Shown here: positions 22,067 to 34,606 of the stretch, one piece after another
Position numbering within the stretch: the first letter of the stretch is position 1
How the letters are laid out: every line of letters begins with the position of its first letter
Assembly (NCBI GenBank): GCA_025677825.1
Contig: JAIXMO010000007.1
Location: 62,001 to 126,000, forward strand
DNA: 64,000 bases
From: Helicostylum pulchrum
Taxonomy: Eukaryota > Mucoromycota > Mucoromycetes > Mucorales > Mucoraceae
Reading direction: 5' to 3'
Notes under the pieces: generated by a model
Databases searched by the model: none
What the model was told of the DNA's origin: nothing
The model's input: the letters and a program-made list of their open reading frames with translations, nothing else
Made by a program: the position numbers and the translations under genes

Positions 22067-24303
22067 TTACAATTCTTCATCTTCATCAGGGATTGGTGCG
22101 GATGTCAAACCGATATTAAATTGGAAGTTTTGAACTGGCTCGTCTTGCATCATATCATCATCTTCGTCCATTAAATTATTCGATGAATAGTGAGCACCTT
22201 CGGCTTGCTTTCTTGCCTTCTTTTGTTGGGCCTTCAATTGTTTCTTTAATTGTTGGTTAAGTTGAGGATTTAATTGTTCTTCATCCGGTGTAAGAATTTG
22301 TTGATGTCTACTAGTAGCATTCTTCTTTTTCATCAATAACATTTTATCAACTTGAATTACGGGTTGTGATGTGGTTTTAGCTTCTCCATTTGACATCATA
22401 CTTTCTGACATATCCATACTACTAGATGCTTCTGTACTCATACTAAAATATATATATTAGAACGTAAGAAATGAAAAGAAAAAAAAATACACCGAAAAGT
22501 AAGACTTACCCATCCATATCCATATCGATATCAGCGTTAGCTTGCTAAATTTTTAAAGTTTTTTTTTTTAGTACATAATAAATATTTTAAAAAGTGACAA
22601 ATAATTACCATTACAACACTAGAGCTGAAGTCGTTAGCAGACTTCAAACCTGATAAAACAACATCAGTTGATTCAAGATCCAAATCCAATTCTTTACCCC
22701 AAGCATTAACAACAGCAGCTCCGAGATGACTTTGCTTTGATGAAGGAGGTACAGTATAGTAAGGAATCTTTCCACCATTCCAATCTGTTAATACGTGGCG
22801 AGCAACTTGATGTGTATCTGCAACACCACCCTTTATTAAAAAATGTTAATATAAACAAAAAAAATAGTGTTATTTTTTCTTACCTTTTTGAGTTTACCAC
22901 GTTGTTGAGCCAATAAAACTAAAAATTCATGCGCATTATTAAAGTATGATACATTATACATTTTCATCAACTGTTCCGTTGTACATCTAGACACAATAAC
23001 TTCCACTAAATAAAATAAATAATATAAGCTTCAATTCCTATATATACATGCATGAATATATATTTACCTGGTGTAATAGGATCATCTAATAATTCAACCT
23101 TGACACAATTTCTCAAAGTAATTTCGGCAGCATTTTGGCCATCTTGACCTTGTTGAGCAAATACAATACCAGGACAATCAAGCAACTTAATATTTTTATC
23201 CAATGTAATTTGTTGAGCAACTTTAGTGAAACCAGGTGTGGAACCTACACCACAGACCTTTGATCTCTTGAGAGAATTGATAACAGATGATTTACCTACA
23301 TTAGGATAACCAACAATACCAACAGTAATAGATGTTTTAATATTGACATTTCTACAATAATTTTTCAATAATCGAATCAAAGTATCGGCACCCAAACATT
23401 CAGCTGAATTCAACATGTTTGTACTGGCTGAATCTGTTGCTACATTGGACTGACTCAAGTTATTACGTTGACTTTGAGTTGATGCTTTGAAAGCAATAGC
23501 AGGGTACTCGTTACGCAGGTACTTTAACCATTGTTCAACATTTTCTTTAGGAACCAAATCTATTAACCAACGTATATATATTAGTTTACATGATAAAATA
23601 AAATAAAAACATTAGCTGTGTCTTACCGATTTTATTCAAGACAAGAATAATCTTCTTATCAAGACCACTATCCATAACCATACGTTCTACACTACGCGTA
23701 CGTGTACCCAAGGGATCACGAGCATCCAGAACTTCCAAAATAACATCAGCACTTTCCAATACCTTTCTAAACTCTCTATAATAAGCCTTCTTGGAGTTAT
23801 CTTTTTGTCCTGTTGCTGCTGCGTCTTTAATTTCTTTAGGATCGTCAGTTACGACAGTTTCATCAAAATCTTGACTTCTCTTGTCTGCAGTCTTTGCTAA
23901 ATCAAAAATATTCATATTTCTATTCTTGCTTTGCAAGTTTTGACGAGCTAAATCTTGACGTTCCTTATTACCAGCAATCTATTGTTTATTATATTAGGAA
24001 CGTTTTTCTATTATTTTTATTTGTGCTTTAATTTCTTACTCTCAGTCTCTTTTGTTCTTCCTTATTTTGCACCTTCTTTTTAAAACTGGCAAAGTTGGGT
24101 ACTCCCGGGTCTTTCTTTCCCTCTTATAACAGTAATTTTTTAGATATGTACGAATAAAAGAGATCACAAAAGTTACTTACTGGCTCCACTCAAGCGATCG
24201 GCATTACGTCCCTTTTTGTTTTCTAGAGGAAGAAAAAGTGCTCCAGGTTAGTAACATATTTATTATTCTATCTGACAAAAAAACACATACTGATTCCTGC
24301 CAT
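22067..24303 (-). CDS. NUG1: Nucleolar circularly permuted GTPase, GNL3/NUG1/Grn1 family
   Basis: Nine exons on the minus strand join in frame to 578 residues: 24291-24303, 24181-24222, 24040-24122, 23627-23978, 23068-23559, 22884-23005, 22609-22830, 22510-22544, 22067-22442. The basic N-terminus has a GN3L_Grn1-type segment ([18 protein letters not shown]). The GTPase motifs come in permuted order: G4 as LVLNKIDLVP, then G1 GYPNVGKSS, then STPGFT and DCPG. This order marks the YlqF/YawG GTPases. The family exports and assembles the 60S subunit in the nucleolus; human members are nucleostemin (549) and GNL3L (582). The C-terminus is acidic with coiled coil and Gln/Lys-rich stretches. The first exon is only 13 nt. 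Confidence 0.92.
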
Positions 24304-26127
24304 TATGTACTATGTTATAACAATAGAAAACGTCTACACCTTGAAATATTTTTTTTCTTTTGGATTTAAGCCATCTCGAAACCCAGACCACTGTCACAAA
24401 AGAGCAGTCCCTAATTCATGACAAACATACTTCAAGTAACTTTGTACTTTAGAACAAGAGAGAGAGAAGGAGGAAACAAGTGTCCAGTTGTTTTTTTTAA
24501 AAAAAGTCATACTGAATATTGATTCTTTAATAGAGAGAGGATTTAACTTGTACAATTACAATTGCGTTTTATGTGTACTTATGTTTAACTAAACTATTTC
24601 AGGAGTAGCTTTCTTTTTGACAGTTGCTTTATTTATGCATAGACACAATTTTCAAACAGATAAACTGGTTTAATACTACGAGCTTACAGAAAATTATAGA
24701 ATAAATGTCATTACCGAAAAAAAAAGAATAGAAAATATATTCCTAAAAGTGCTTTATATTATCTATAACTACCGAAATATAGAAAGCTTTAATGATTGAG
24801 TATAAATAGCTATTTAAAGTTAAATATATCACTACTTAGCTAGGTTTATATTCTAGATACATTCATTTGTCTGTTTTTACAAGTTTTTAATATCAATAGT
24901 TATGTTGAGGCAATGTTTTAATCCCTCATGTACACTCTGTACACTCGTCCGACTTTGATGCTCAATTTCGAATGATTCTGTTTTTCCAAAGACATTCTGT
25001 CGTACATTCGCACGTCGGTCTTTTTTTTTCTGTCTTAGCGTACATTGAAAAAAAGACTCTTTAATATAGCCATTGTATATCATCTTGCCCGTAAAAATAT
25101 ATTCATATCATTTATCATCAAAGCTAGGGTATCTCATAATGATATGCCTACTTTTTATACTTTGTTATGCTTTTTTTTTTGCATCTACGAGTATATAATT
25201 GTAATTAATATAACGTAACTTACACTGCATCATGTAACGTTTACCAAATATTTTACACAACAGAGTACCCTACCTATAAAAAAATTATTTATCAAAAAAT
25301 AAAATACTTATTAAGCTTAGGTTATTATATTCACGAGTAAGAAAAAAGATTGAAACATGTGAAATGCTGTAAACTTAAAATATTTTGCGGTCGATAATGG
25401 TAATGCGCAAGTTGGAATTATAATAATTAATGTAATCGCTATCACAAATATAAGAGTTACCAACGTTAAGTTATTTTGGTCCGATTGCCTGTCTAATAGG
25501 ATAGTACAGAAAATATTTAAAAAGCAACCTGTGGTACAATGTAACCAGAGCAATAGTAAGTCCACTAGTGACTTTTTTTAAACATATCACTCAGCACCGA
25601 GATTTGCTTACTTATCACTTAAATAACACACCTTTGTTTAACTTTAACTACTATCGTATCTCACATTTCATTTATATAACGAGCCATCTACGTTAAGATA
25701 CTACTTAATTACATACAAGAAAAACGGTTCGATAAAAATGCCGTTTTCTATACATCGTCAGGTACTGAGATACATTTTTTTTATCACGACATTATACGCA
25801 GTTTAGAAAATCCGCCTTCTTAGTAGTTATAGTAAATATAATTCAAAGTATTACGATTATTAGAAAAGAAAACGCGAGCCTCCAGTGCTTGTATGTACCT
25901 AATACATACATATATTCAATAAAAGGACGATATGTTTAAGCTGTATAGACACTTTATCGTATATTATGTATACACATAATGTTTTACTATGTACAGCCAC
26001 TTATCACTTTATCCGCACATAGACATTTTTTTACGTAATATTTCTTTTTTGCTATGCCTTTTTTTTTTCTTATGAGTAAAAACTAGATGATGAATGTGTC
26101 TTTTAATGCTAGAGTTACATACCTAGT
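24304..26127. other. Gene desert, part 1
   Basis: No gene supported. AT-rich with many stop codons in all frames. The open frames at 24877-25083 and 25317-25565 (minus) have no recognisable domain. It contains the promoter side of the NUG1-like gene at its left end. Confidence 0.5.
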
Positions 26128-26300
26128 CGTCCGTGTAAATGTTTTATCTGGATTTGTAAATTCGCATGATTTATTTACTTTGTACTAAAACTAAAAATAG
26201 AGTATACTCTTTTCTTTTATCCTATTGGCACTTCTCAATAAAAAAATTACTCATGTCTATGGTTATAGCTTAAACATATTACTAAAAAGTATTATATGCT
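26128..26300 (+). mobile_element. Fragment of the 1.7-kb repeat (left end only)
   Basis: Matches the left edge of copy 1 (5650-5820): AAATTCGCATGATTT, GAGTATACTCTTTTCTTTTA and TATTGGCACTT are shared in order and spacing. Homology stops near 26300, before the core. Together with the two full copies this makes at least three insertions or duplications of the family in the window. Confidence 0.55.
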
Positions 26301-26354
26301 ATACATATTATAGAAAGAAACATTTAGGGTTAACCTGGTTTAAGGGAAGGATCG

Positions 26355-26411
26355 ATTTAAGGGTGAATTTCTTGAGGATTTCAGCCACCCTTAAATAGAG
26401 CCGCTACTGTA
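26355..26411 (-). repeat. Transposon-end-like repeat, inverted orientation
   Basis: Read on the minus strand it starts TACAGTAGCGG, then CTCTATTTAAGGGTG, matching the loci at 4259 and 61766. ATTTAAGGGTG at 26355-26365 and CACCCTTAAAT at 26386-26396 are exact inverted copies with a 20-nt loop. The outer end is flanked by TA. It fits a Tc1/mariner-type end or a tiny MITE. Confidence 0.5.
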
Positions 26412-27704
26412 CATGTATATTTATTATCTGCTGTTTGAGATAAGAAAAAATTAATGGTTTATTAAGTTAAAAAGGCTTATTTAGTTAAAAAGATTTATGA
26501 ACTTTAATGGCGGTATCGGATAGAAAATGGGGTAAGGTAATATTTAGTGAGAGTCCAGTTCCAGGGTCTCATTCCAAAGCCCTAAGGCAATGTACTAGAG
26601 TCTCGTTCCAGCGTCTCGTTGTTCCAAAGCTATAAAAGTAATTTACTAGAGAGTATACTAGAGCCATGTAATAAAGTTCAGTATAAAAAGTAAACCTAGG
26701 GAGACCCACCAAACCCTTGAGTTTTGAATGCAGTAGATAGAATACGCCCAAGGTCTTGTAGAAAAATAAGCCAAATATATTAGTGCATTGGAGAGAATAC
26801 GGGCCAGACCAAATAGATTGAGAAATAGACAGAGGGTTTTGACAGCATTTTTTGCTTCTTGGCAGCTGTATTTGAGGGTTAAACCTACATTATGCCTTGT
26901 TTCAGAAAGTGCGCCATCATCTTGTAAATTGTATTTGAGGAGTCTTTAGTAAGAGAATAAAAAACAAAACGTATTTAAAAATTCCCCCGTTTTATAGTTT
27001 TTGAGAAAAATATTCTCATGGAATTCTTTTGACTGCTCTGGATTACTTAATGTTTCCATAAATATCTATAATTTCATAGTGAGGCTGTCAAGTAAACAAA
27101 TATGCACAAAAAAAAACTTCAGACACCTTCACTTGCTCTTTTGTTTTACACCTACTCTAATATTGTCATATCTTGTATCAAAATATGAATTTTACTGGTG
27201 TTTCTGAGAGGTAGAAAAAGGAATAAAAGTGAATATGTAAAGATAAGAATAGTAAAATAAAAAGGAAACGTAGTTTGTACTACTTTCTATTTTTTGCATA
27301 ATTTGTTTATTTTATTAAATTGAAGAACAGTTTTTTTTTCTTTTTTTTTTACTCTCTTCACCTTTATATAACTACTTATGCCGCTTGATACATGCCTCTC
27401 ATCAACATTAACATAATGAGAATACTCGAGTAAGTGTAGTTAAAAAGAGCAAGTGAAAAAGTATTTGTTCACAAGTAATAAGGGAAAAAGGGAAAGTACG
27501 TCTAATTTGTTTATTTCACCCCCTAAACTATTAGAATTCTATAGGTTCGAGCAAAAACTAAACAATAATGATGTAAAATCTACTCCAATGTATTTAGTTA
27601 ATATTCGAAATTAGTACTAGTTTCTAACACTTTTTTTTATTTACAAACAATGCCGTATTTTCTTGTGCCATAATTGTCAAAAAAAAAGGCCGTGGTCTAG
27701 CCTT
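26412..27704. other. Gene desert, part 2
   Basis: No supported gene. Around 26548-26660 short phrases such as TCTCGTTCCA, TCTCATTCCA and TACTAGAG recur, suggesting a degenerate minisatellite. Open frames are short and biased. The right end runs into repeat copy 2. Confidence 0.5.
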
Positions 27705-28421
27705 TTTTTCTTTTGTCCTATTGACACTTCTCAATATAAATCTTAATTTTATGTGTAGTTATAGCTTACAAATACTAGTAAAAATACCAAAGGAAAGAAG
27801 TGCTATTTTACTTTTTACAAGTAAAAAAAATCATGCTGAAAACCTCCCTCAGACCGAGCTCTCCTTTCATTGGCTCAATTTTTGTGAGGGCGTTTTTTTT
27901 TGTAAGCACAAAACCTCTCTTTTTTCTTTTTTCCCTTTTTTTTCCTTATCTTTAATACTCAAGCTACTTTGGTTTCTCATGGGAGGTTCCTTTTGGAGTG
28001 ATTTGCTACCTCTTACTTTGCTTCCATAATCAATTCAACATTGTTATGGTGGTTCTTCATCCTTTTCTGGTACCATTAGTTTTGGTCTGGAGCTGGCGCT
28101 CTTTTTTTTATTTTTATTTTTTAATGACGAAAAAGCATCGTTTCCTCGTGGTGGGCATGCTGTGGTAAAAAAGCGTGGTTTTCCCGTGTTAAGTGGGCGC
28201 GCTGGTGTATGTGTTTGTGTGTCTGTCTGTGTATATGTGTTTGTGTGTGTCTTCTTCTTCATGTCTATTTTTTTTTAATAAGTTTTTATCCTTCTGGGTG
28301 GTCACCCTCTTATTTTATAGGTAAGTACGCATATATTTATACATATAACATTTTATTAGATACTAACTTTTTATTCTATTAGTGATTTTAAGAATGTTGT
28401 TTCTAGTGTGTGGTCTTTTTT

Positions 28422-28496
28422 TGCGTAGTCTTTTTCTGCGTAGTCTTTTTCTGCGTAGTCTTTTTCTGCGTAGTCTTTTTCTGCGTAGTCTTTTTT
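28422..28496 (+). repeat. 15-bp minisatellite, 5 units, specific to copy 2
   Basis: Five tandem units of TGCGTAGTCTTTTTC; the last is imperfect. Copy 1 has only one related unit (6465-6478, TGCGTAGACTTTTTT), so the array expanded after the copies separated. It is useful as a length marker between strains. Confidence 0.9.
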
Positions 28497-28799
28497 GTGG
28501 TCTTTTTTTCGTTGTCTTTTATCCTTGCAAGTCTTTTATCCTTGCAAGTCTTTTTTTCTGGTGGTGGAAGCTTTCTGGTGCATTTGTTACGATATATTTG
28601 TTGGTGCTTTGCTTACTTTTGGTTTACTTTTGGTAAGTATTTTATATTAACCTCATTAATATATGTATTATTAACTTTACAATTAATTCAAGGTACTTTG
28701 GCTCTTGTGTATTTTTTTCTGTTGTCTTGTTCTGGTGTGATTTATATGATAGGTTTGTCAGTCGGCTCCTGTAATGGCATTTAAGACATATATACAAGG

Positions 28800-29264
28800 T
28801 TCTTTGCCCAAGCCAAAGAATCGGGAGCATGGTCGGCTTTAACAGTCGAGCTTATTGTTGTCTTTAAGGATGATCTAGAAAGTAAGACCTCCTACGTGAA
28901 GGAAACTTTATAGATACCCAGAAGTATAAGGAGGAATTCATTTGAGAACCAGTTTGAGAAACCAGTTTGGAGTAGCTTGTAGTTTACTTTATTTAAGAAA
29001 TGAAAGTTTCTTAAATAAGAATTTTTTGAACATTTACCTTTGTCCTCGGACAGAGGTATTACATATATTTAACTTGATGAAAATGAAAAACAAAACCTCT
29101 CAGTAAAACTCTGGCGGTTACTTGGATTGATATATACTTAATCAATAAAGCCGTATCATTCTCTTCTCGTTATTTTCAAACTATTACGCGTTGGTATGAT
29201 ATTATTTTAGTTCCTCGGGAACACTATACTGAGTTGTTTAGTTTCAAGCCCTTTTAACAATATA
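28800..29264 (+). ncRNA. Hairpin cluster, putative structured RNA module (copy 2)
   Basis: The same six stem-loops as copy 1: 28800-28820, 28833-28849, 28989-29018, 29035-29058, 29210-29222, 29225-29264. Against copy 1, the second and fourth stems each carry one A-to-G change that leaves a G-U wobble in the plus-strand RNA. The inner stem of the sixth also becomes a G-U. The outer sixth stem gains a C-A mismatch. Confidence 0.4.
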
Positions 29265-29671
29265 ATTCCGTGCATTTCTTTTAAACTTTCTCTTACGCGT
29301 TTTCGGTGTATGGTACTTATAATATTTCCACTCTCCTTCACTTCTTTTTTAACACATCGATTTCTTAAGATAGTTTCAATACAACTATTCTGATGCTATC
29401 TATCTGCTTTTTTTTTCTAAAAAAAAAGTGTCTTGACTTCTCTCAGTAATTTATATGGCAGACAACTTTAAGATCCAAGCTGATAATGGAAAAACTACCA
29501 GAGTACGCGATGACACTGTATAGACATTTTTGTTAGTGCATTATTTAGTTATCGTTGTACCTTTTTCTGTCATCCCGCTTAGTTTTTTTAACGCCCCGCT
29601 CCCGCGCATTTTCTAAAAAGGAGGGGGTGTATTATTATTTCTTAAACCGTTGTTTCTTTCATTCTTAAAAT

Positions 29672-30708
29672 ATGTTGCGTCGCATTTCCGCCATTGCTTT
29701 AACAAAGCCTTGTTATTTTACAAAGACTCAAACGCTTTGGAAGCCTACTTCTATTTGTTTACAACAACAACGTTTTGCTGTAAGAATATGTTTTTATTTA
29801 GTTTTGTTATACCATTATATTAATATAGAATAGGGTCATAATAAATGGAGTAAAGTAAAGCATACTAAAGGTGCTAAAGATGCCAAAAAGAGTATATTAT
29901 TTTCCAAATTATCCTTAGAAATTGTTTCTGCAGCAAGAGGTAATTTCAAAAAAGAAAGTTATTAAATAGTATGATTTTTTTTTTTTTTGACAGATAATTT
30001 CTTTTTTTTTAAAAACAATAAGCTGGTGGTACAGATCCTACTCTCAACAATAAATTGCTAGCTGTTTTAAACAGAGCAAAGGCAGCTAATATGGCTAAAG
30101 AAAGTGTAGAGAATGCATTAAAGAAGGGTGGTGATAGAAATAAGGATGACCTTGAAAGTGTATTATATGAATGTGTTGGTCCTGGAGGCACTGCATTAAT
30201 TGTGTAAGATATTTTTTTTCTCTCCCTTAACGCATACGCATAAAATAGAAACTAACTAGATAATGAGAATAGTCAAGCACTTACGGATAAAAAATCACGT
30301 ACTGTAAAGGAAGTTAAGGAAGTTTTAAACAGAGTAGGTGGTTCAGTTTCATCCGTCAACTACTTATTCGAAAAGAAGGGAAAGGTAGTATTTACACCGG
30401 GAGAATCTGGTCATTCATTTGAAGAGATTATGGATATTGCTATTGATTGTGGTGCAGAGGATATTGAAGAAGATGTCGAAGAGAATTTGATTGAAGTTAC
30501 TTGTGAATTTTCCGATTTAAATACAGTATCAAAGGCTTTAATGGATCACAAGTATGAAGTACAAGAGATTGAAGCAACTTATATTCCTTTAAGTACTGTT
30601 GAGATTGAAGATAAGAATACAATTGAATTGGTCGAAAAGTGTTTAGATGACATGGAGAGCTTAGGCGATGTTGTCAAGATTCATTGTAATGCAGTTGTTA
30701 ATCAATAA
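29672..30708 (+). CDS. TACO1: TACO1/YebC-family mitochondrial translation factor, one junction unresolved
   Basis: Exons 29672-29779, 29834-29939 and 30023-30203 join in frame, and the last coding part runs from about 30259 to 30708. The first 36 residues are rich in Arg, Thr and Gln with few acids, fitting a mitochondrial presequence. The YebC hallmark [20 protein letters not shown] follows directly, then [20 protein letters not shown] and GPGGTALIV. The last part has [16 protein letters not shown] and the C-terminal acidic domain. TACO1 and its homologues bind mitoribosomes or mRNA to aid translation (COX1 or polyproline stretches). The last intron (30204 to about 30259) has a good GTAAG donor, but no AG restores the frame. 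The only AGs give an in-frame stop, so a short frameshift, assembly error or odd splice is likely here. Converges on IRE1. Confidence 0.85.
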
Positions 30709-30822
30709 AAAAAAAAACTCGGACGATTTGTAATAGATATTTAAAATAAGTTTATTTAAATGGCAAAAAAAAATGATATATATAAAAAAAAAAGGTAATG
30801 CATAAATTGAAATGGAGTGAGG

Positions 30823-30868
30823 AGTGTGTTTGTGTGTGTTTGTGTGTGCGTGTGTGCGCGTGTGTATG
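30823..30868. repeat. (TG)n microsatellite between TACO1 and IRE1
   Basis: About 46 bp of GTGTGT with TTT and CGCG interruptions, directly abutting the IRE1 stop codon. In IRE1 mRNA it would be a CA-rich 3' UTR segment. Confidence 0.9.
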
Positions 30869-30869
30869 T

Positions 30870-33800
30870 TTAAAAATATTGTCCTAGTGAACCTTCCTTT
30901 CTCAAGCTGGGTTGACTTGCTACAACATAATAAGTATGTAACAGTAAATGAGGGAAACGAGCAGTGAAATAATACAAGAATTGATTTGGTGGTTCACCAT
31001 AGACTAATTTAACAGCTGGTGGTAAATCTTGCCAATGATGTTTCTACATGTAAAAAAGAATAGCCGTTAGCAAAACATAGTAACAGCAGTAGAAATTACA
31101 TTACCTTATTTCGAAGAGCTCTCAACAAATCTCTCACTCTTTTACCATCATACTTTCTATATTTTCCAAGATCATTTGCAACAACACGGTCAATTCGTTT
31201 ATACCAATCTATACCAATTACTGTAGAAGCATCCGATTCGAGTGCTTTTAATAATAAAGAAGGTGGGTCACGTTCTTCAATTTCAAATCTATCAGACGCA
31301 TCTTGCAAAAATGCCAATCTCTTTGAGGTTGTCCAAAAGAAAGGATGTGATAAAATTGTATCTGCAGTAGGTCTATAAAAAGCAAGTAATCTTCAGTGTT
31401 ATATGTTAAAGCACATGTATAAAAAAAAAAACTAACCTTGATTTAGGCTCAGAAGAAATCATTCTTTCAACTAAATCTTTGGCTTCAACACCATCTTCAC
31501 CCATAGAATCCAATTTATCCAGGTTATAATTTCCATTTAAAATGTTATTTTCACGACCAAATCGATTACCAAAAGGATGATCACCACCGCTTAATACATA
31601 ATAGAATACACAACCAGCTGAAAAGATATCAATGGCTCGAGTAGCCTTGACACGACCAATCATGCTACTACCATCAGAAGAAGATTCACGCGTGCTACTG
31701 AAACTAGTATCTGAAGAGGTAGCCGCAAGAGCGCCAGCTAATAACTCTGGAGCTCTCCAACCAGAAGTACCTGCAGGTGAAGCTGCTGTGTAATTGAAGC
31801 TACTTTGTTCTCCATCCAATTTTTTACAGAGTCCGAAATCGGATATCAAAATACGCATGACAGGAGAATCTTTAATATAGCGATGTTTGCTTGGAGCTAA
31901 CAAGATGTTATGCGGTTTAATATCTCTGTGAACGATCTTGAGTGAGTGAAGGTATTGTAGACCAGATATGAATTGAGACAAGATATTGGCTGGATTCATT
32001 GTATCGCAAAGTTGCATTTCGGGTATAGGTAATGATCTTTCCATATAATCATTCAATGATCCATAACAAAGTTCAAGTGCAATGTATAAGAAACGATCTG
32101 ATTCTTCTTTATAAAAGTAACGTACAACATTAGGGTGATCATCACTTTCTTGTAAAAGTTTTACTTCTTTTAATGCGACATCGTAAAAGTCAAGTAATAA
32201 TCGCTTGACTGCAACATTTCTACCATCAAAACTTCCTTTATATACAACTGTACCATGACTACCATAGCCTACATATTAACAAGTTAGTTATTTGTTACAG
32301 GTATTATTATTGCAAATGTATACTAACCAAGAACATGATCAGATATTTCTAAAACTCTGGATTTCGATTGTTTAAAGCTTTCAAGATCCAAACCAGTGGA
32401 TGTTTGCTTTACTACAACGCTTGAAGACTTTAACTTTTCTTCTTCTTCTCTTGCTGCTGCTGCAATTAATTCTTCTGCTTTTGCCTTTGCTTCTTCCTCG
32501 GCCTTCTTTTGCTTTTCTATTGCCTCTTCTTCTTCTCTCAACTTCTTTATTTGTTGTTCTTTTTCATAAATTTGTTCATCAATCTTTTCTTTAATATATC
32601 TATCTGCATCAAAGCTACCAATTGACGTTAAAGAATCGGCACGTTCTCTTTTAATCATTTCTTTTTCAGCACGAGCAGCAGCCGCAATTCTTGCTTTTGT
32701 CTTTTTTGCTTTGGCACGTTTCTTTAACATTTGCTTCCATTTAGGTAATACCTTGACTTCATAGAATGTAATGATATGATCACGATAGACATACACGATC
32801 ACTGAAGAGACTAAAACATAACTCTTCCAAAATTTACCAAATCCTTCTTTAAAGAAACTAGACTTTTGGTCTTCAAAATCTTTCATGTCATCCAAACCAG
32901 GATACAAAGGAATATTAGTAGGTAAAGATTGACGTAATCCAGTAGGTAATGAAGACGCTGATGCTGAAGGTAACGCAAGTTTATAGCGAAAGATGTGATC
33001 TTCTTCTACAATCTCATCCACAACTGATTGAACAACATGCTGACCAATCATACAATCAATATGGTACTCACAACCATGACAACACATTTCATGAGGCTTT
33101 TGAGTCCATTCAAACCCAGTTGCATTGGCATCACTTGTACTTGAACCACCGATTAGTTGACTAGTATCTCCAGGCTTTCTGCCAGTATACATGGAAGCCC
33201 AAGGTGAAATTTGAACCAAAGGATAATTTTTAGTGGAGAGGGCGTATAAACTACCTTCATGTACACCAACATAAGCGGATGTAACATTGTTCTTTCGAGT
33301 CATTAAACTAAGTAAATCACCAACGTCGCCTTTAGTAAGTGTTGGAGGTGGAACTTGTTTCGATAAGGCAATCGTATAATCTTCTCGACGATAAACATCA
33401 AACACACTAACAACAGGGTGGGGCAAATCTCGAGACCAAATTAACTCTCCATTACGAACGTTAATCCCGGTAATAGCTAATGTAGCATCAGGTGCAATGT
33501 AAATGTCGGAAGGAACTGTATTTGTTGGTACATCCCAGTCGAATTTGTTTGGTATATATTCGCTGTAAGTTACATTCCACCATTTTTTATTACTGTCGTA
33601 AATAGCTACTTTGTATTCTTTTAAGCAAAAAAAAAAAAAAAAAAAAAAGAAAAAGAAAAAGAAAAAAGAAAGGCTTAGTACAGGCACACATGCTAATAGT
33701 TTTATATCTGTGCAAGAGAATTTTACCATTTCTACCAAGAAATATAGTTCTTGGTGGATATTGAGTTGCCATACGATACTGATTATCAGCTTTATTCAAG

Positions 33801-34606
33801 TCAATTTGTTGCAAAATCTTTCCATTTCTTGGATCTATTTCAATCATAAGTGTATTTTTTCTACCTATATAAGTAGTTCCATCTGGTGTTCGAAAAGGTG
33901 AGTTATTTACGATTTCTTTAACAGAAAAGGGTAGTTTCTATATAAATGATGTATTCAGTATGTGTGTTTTGTATTACTAATGAAAATATATTACTTCTAA
34001 AGGTCTGCCATCCCCATAAATATAGAGACTTCCACCATCTTGAGGTTCAATAATATAATAAATATCTTGCTCTTCAGAATCTTCAGAATCTTCCCAAGGA
34101 TGTTGGTTAAAGTTAAATTCGTCCAATTCATCGTCAGTGGTAGAATCCTCATCAGTATCCATAGTATTTAAAGTATCTACAAATAATTTGTCATGTTCGT
34201 CTTCTTCGGCAGAGTGTACACTGCCAGCTGAACCTTGCTTATAAAACTTGTGAGTTTCAAAGTGAGAGTTGGACTTGATAAGTGAACTTCCAGGTCCTCC
34301 TTTTAAAGTCCAATGTACTCTTCCCTCGAACCGGTCAATACCTCGAATAGAGCCGTCAAGTGTTGATACGAGTACTAGGTTGGTTGGTAATAAATCGTTT
34401 CCAGAGGAACTGCTTCTTTCCTTTGCTTCTTTTTGAGTGGATTCCAGTAATAAATGTCGTTTTTGATAATAAGTGAGGTCGGTTGAGAACGAAGGTTTCG
34501 ATTCAACACAATAAATTGCAAACATGGATAATAATATAATAATACAAAAAGACAGCCATTGCAATAAATTAAGGGCGCTGCTAAAAGACCTAACCATTAA
34601 CACCAT
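30870..34606 (-). CDS. IRE1: IRE1, ER stress sensor kinase/endoribonuclease
   Basis: Six exons (33995-34606, 33727-33937, 32328-33617, 31437-32268, 31105-31372, 30870-31043) join in frame to 1,128 residues. A signal-anchor-like hydrophobic stretch lies at about 10-33. The lumenal PQQ-like beta region includes LVSTLDGSIRGIDRFEG and TTYIGRKNTLMIEIDPRNGK and a Cys-rich EMCCHGCEYHIDC. The transmembrane helix is at about 539-552. A long Lys/Glu coiled coil comes next. The kinase domain has VAVK (K726), HRDIKPHN (D820) and SDFG (848-850). The KEN RNase domain has GIDWYKRID, KYRKYDGKRVRDLLRALRNK and KHHW, retaining the catalytic Tyr/Arg/Asn/His positions. IRE1 splices HAC1/XBP1-type mRNA in the unfolded protein response. 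The second intron contains a T-run of over 20 nt. The coiled-coil insert between TM and kinase is long for the family. Confidence 0.96.

Larger units (their letters stand above)
27705..29425 (+). mobile_element. 1.7-kb dispersed non-coding repeat, copy 2
   Basis: Core about 27838-29290 is nearly identical to copy 1. It keeps both intron-like segments (28321-28382 with TACTAAC at 28361-28367, and 28633-28692) and all hairpins (28800-29264). It differs by an expanded 15-bp minisatellite at 28422-28496, T-run lengths that break the reading frame seen in copy 1, and a replaced stretch near 29285-29330. It ends about 250 bp upstream of TACO1, so its 3' end lies in or next to that gene's promoter. 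Confidence 0.6.

Noticed and set aside
26325..26340. TTAGGGTTAACC, telomere-like
   Set aside because: A single unit, part of a GGTTAACC palindrome; no tandem array.
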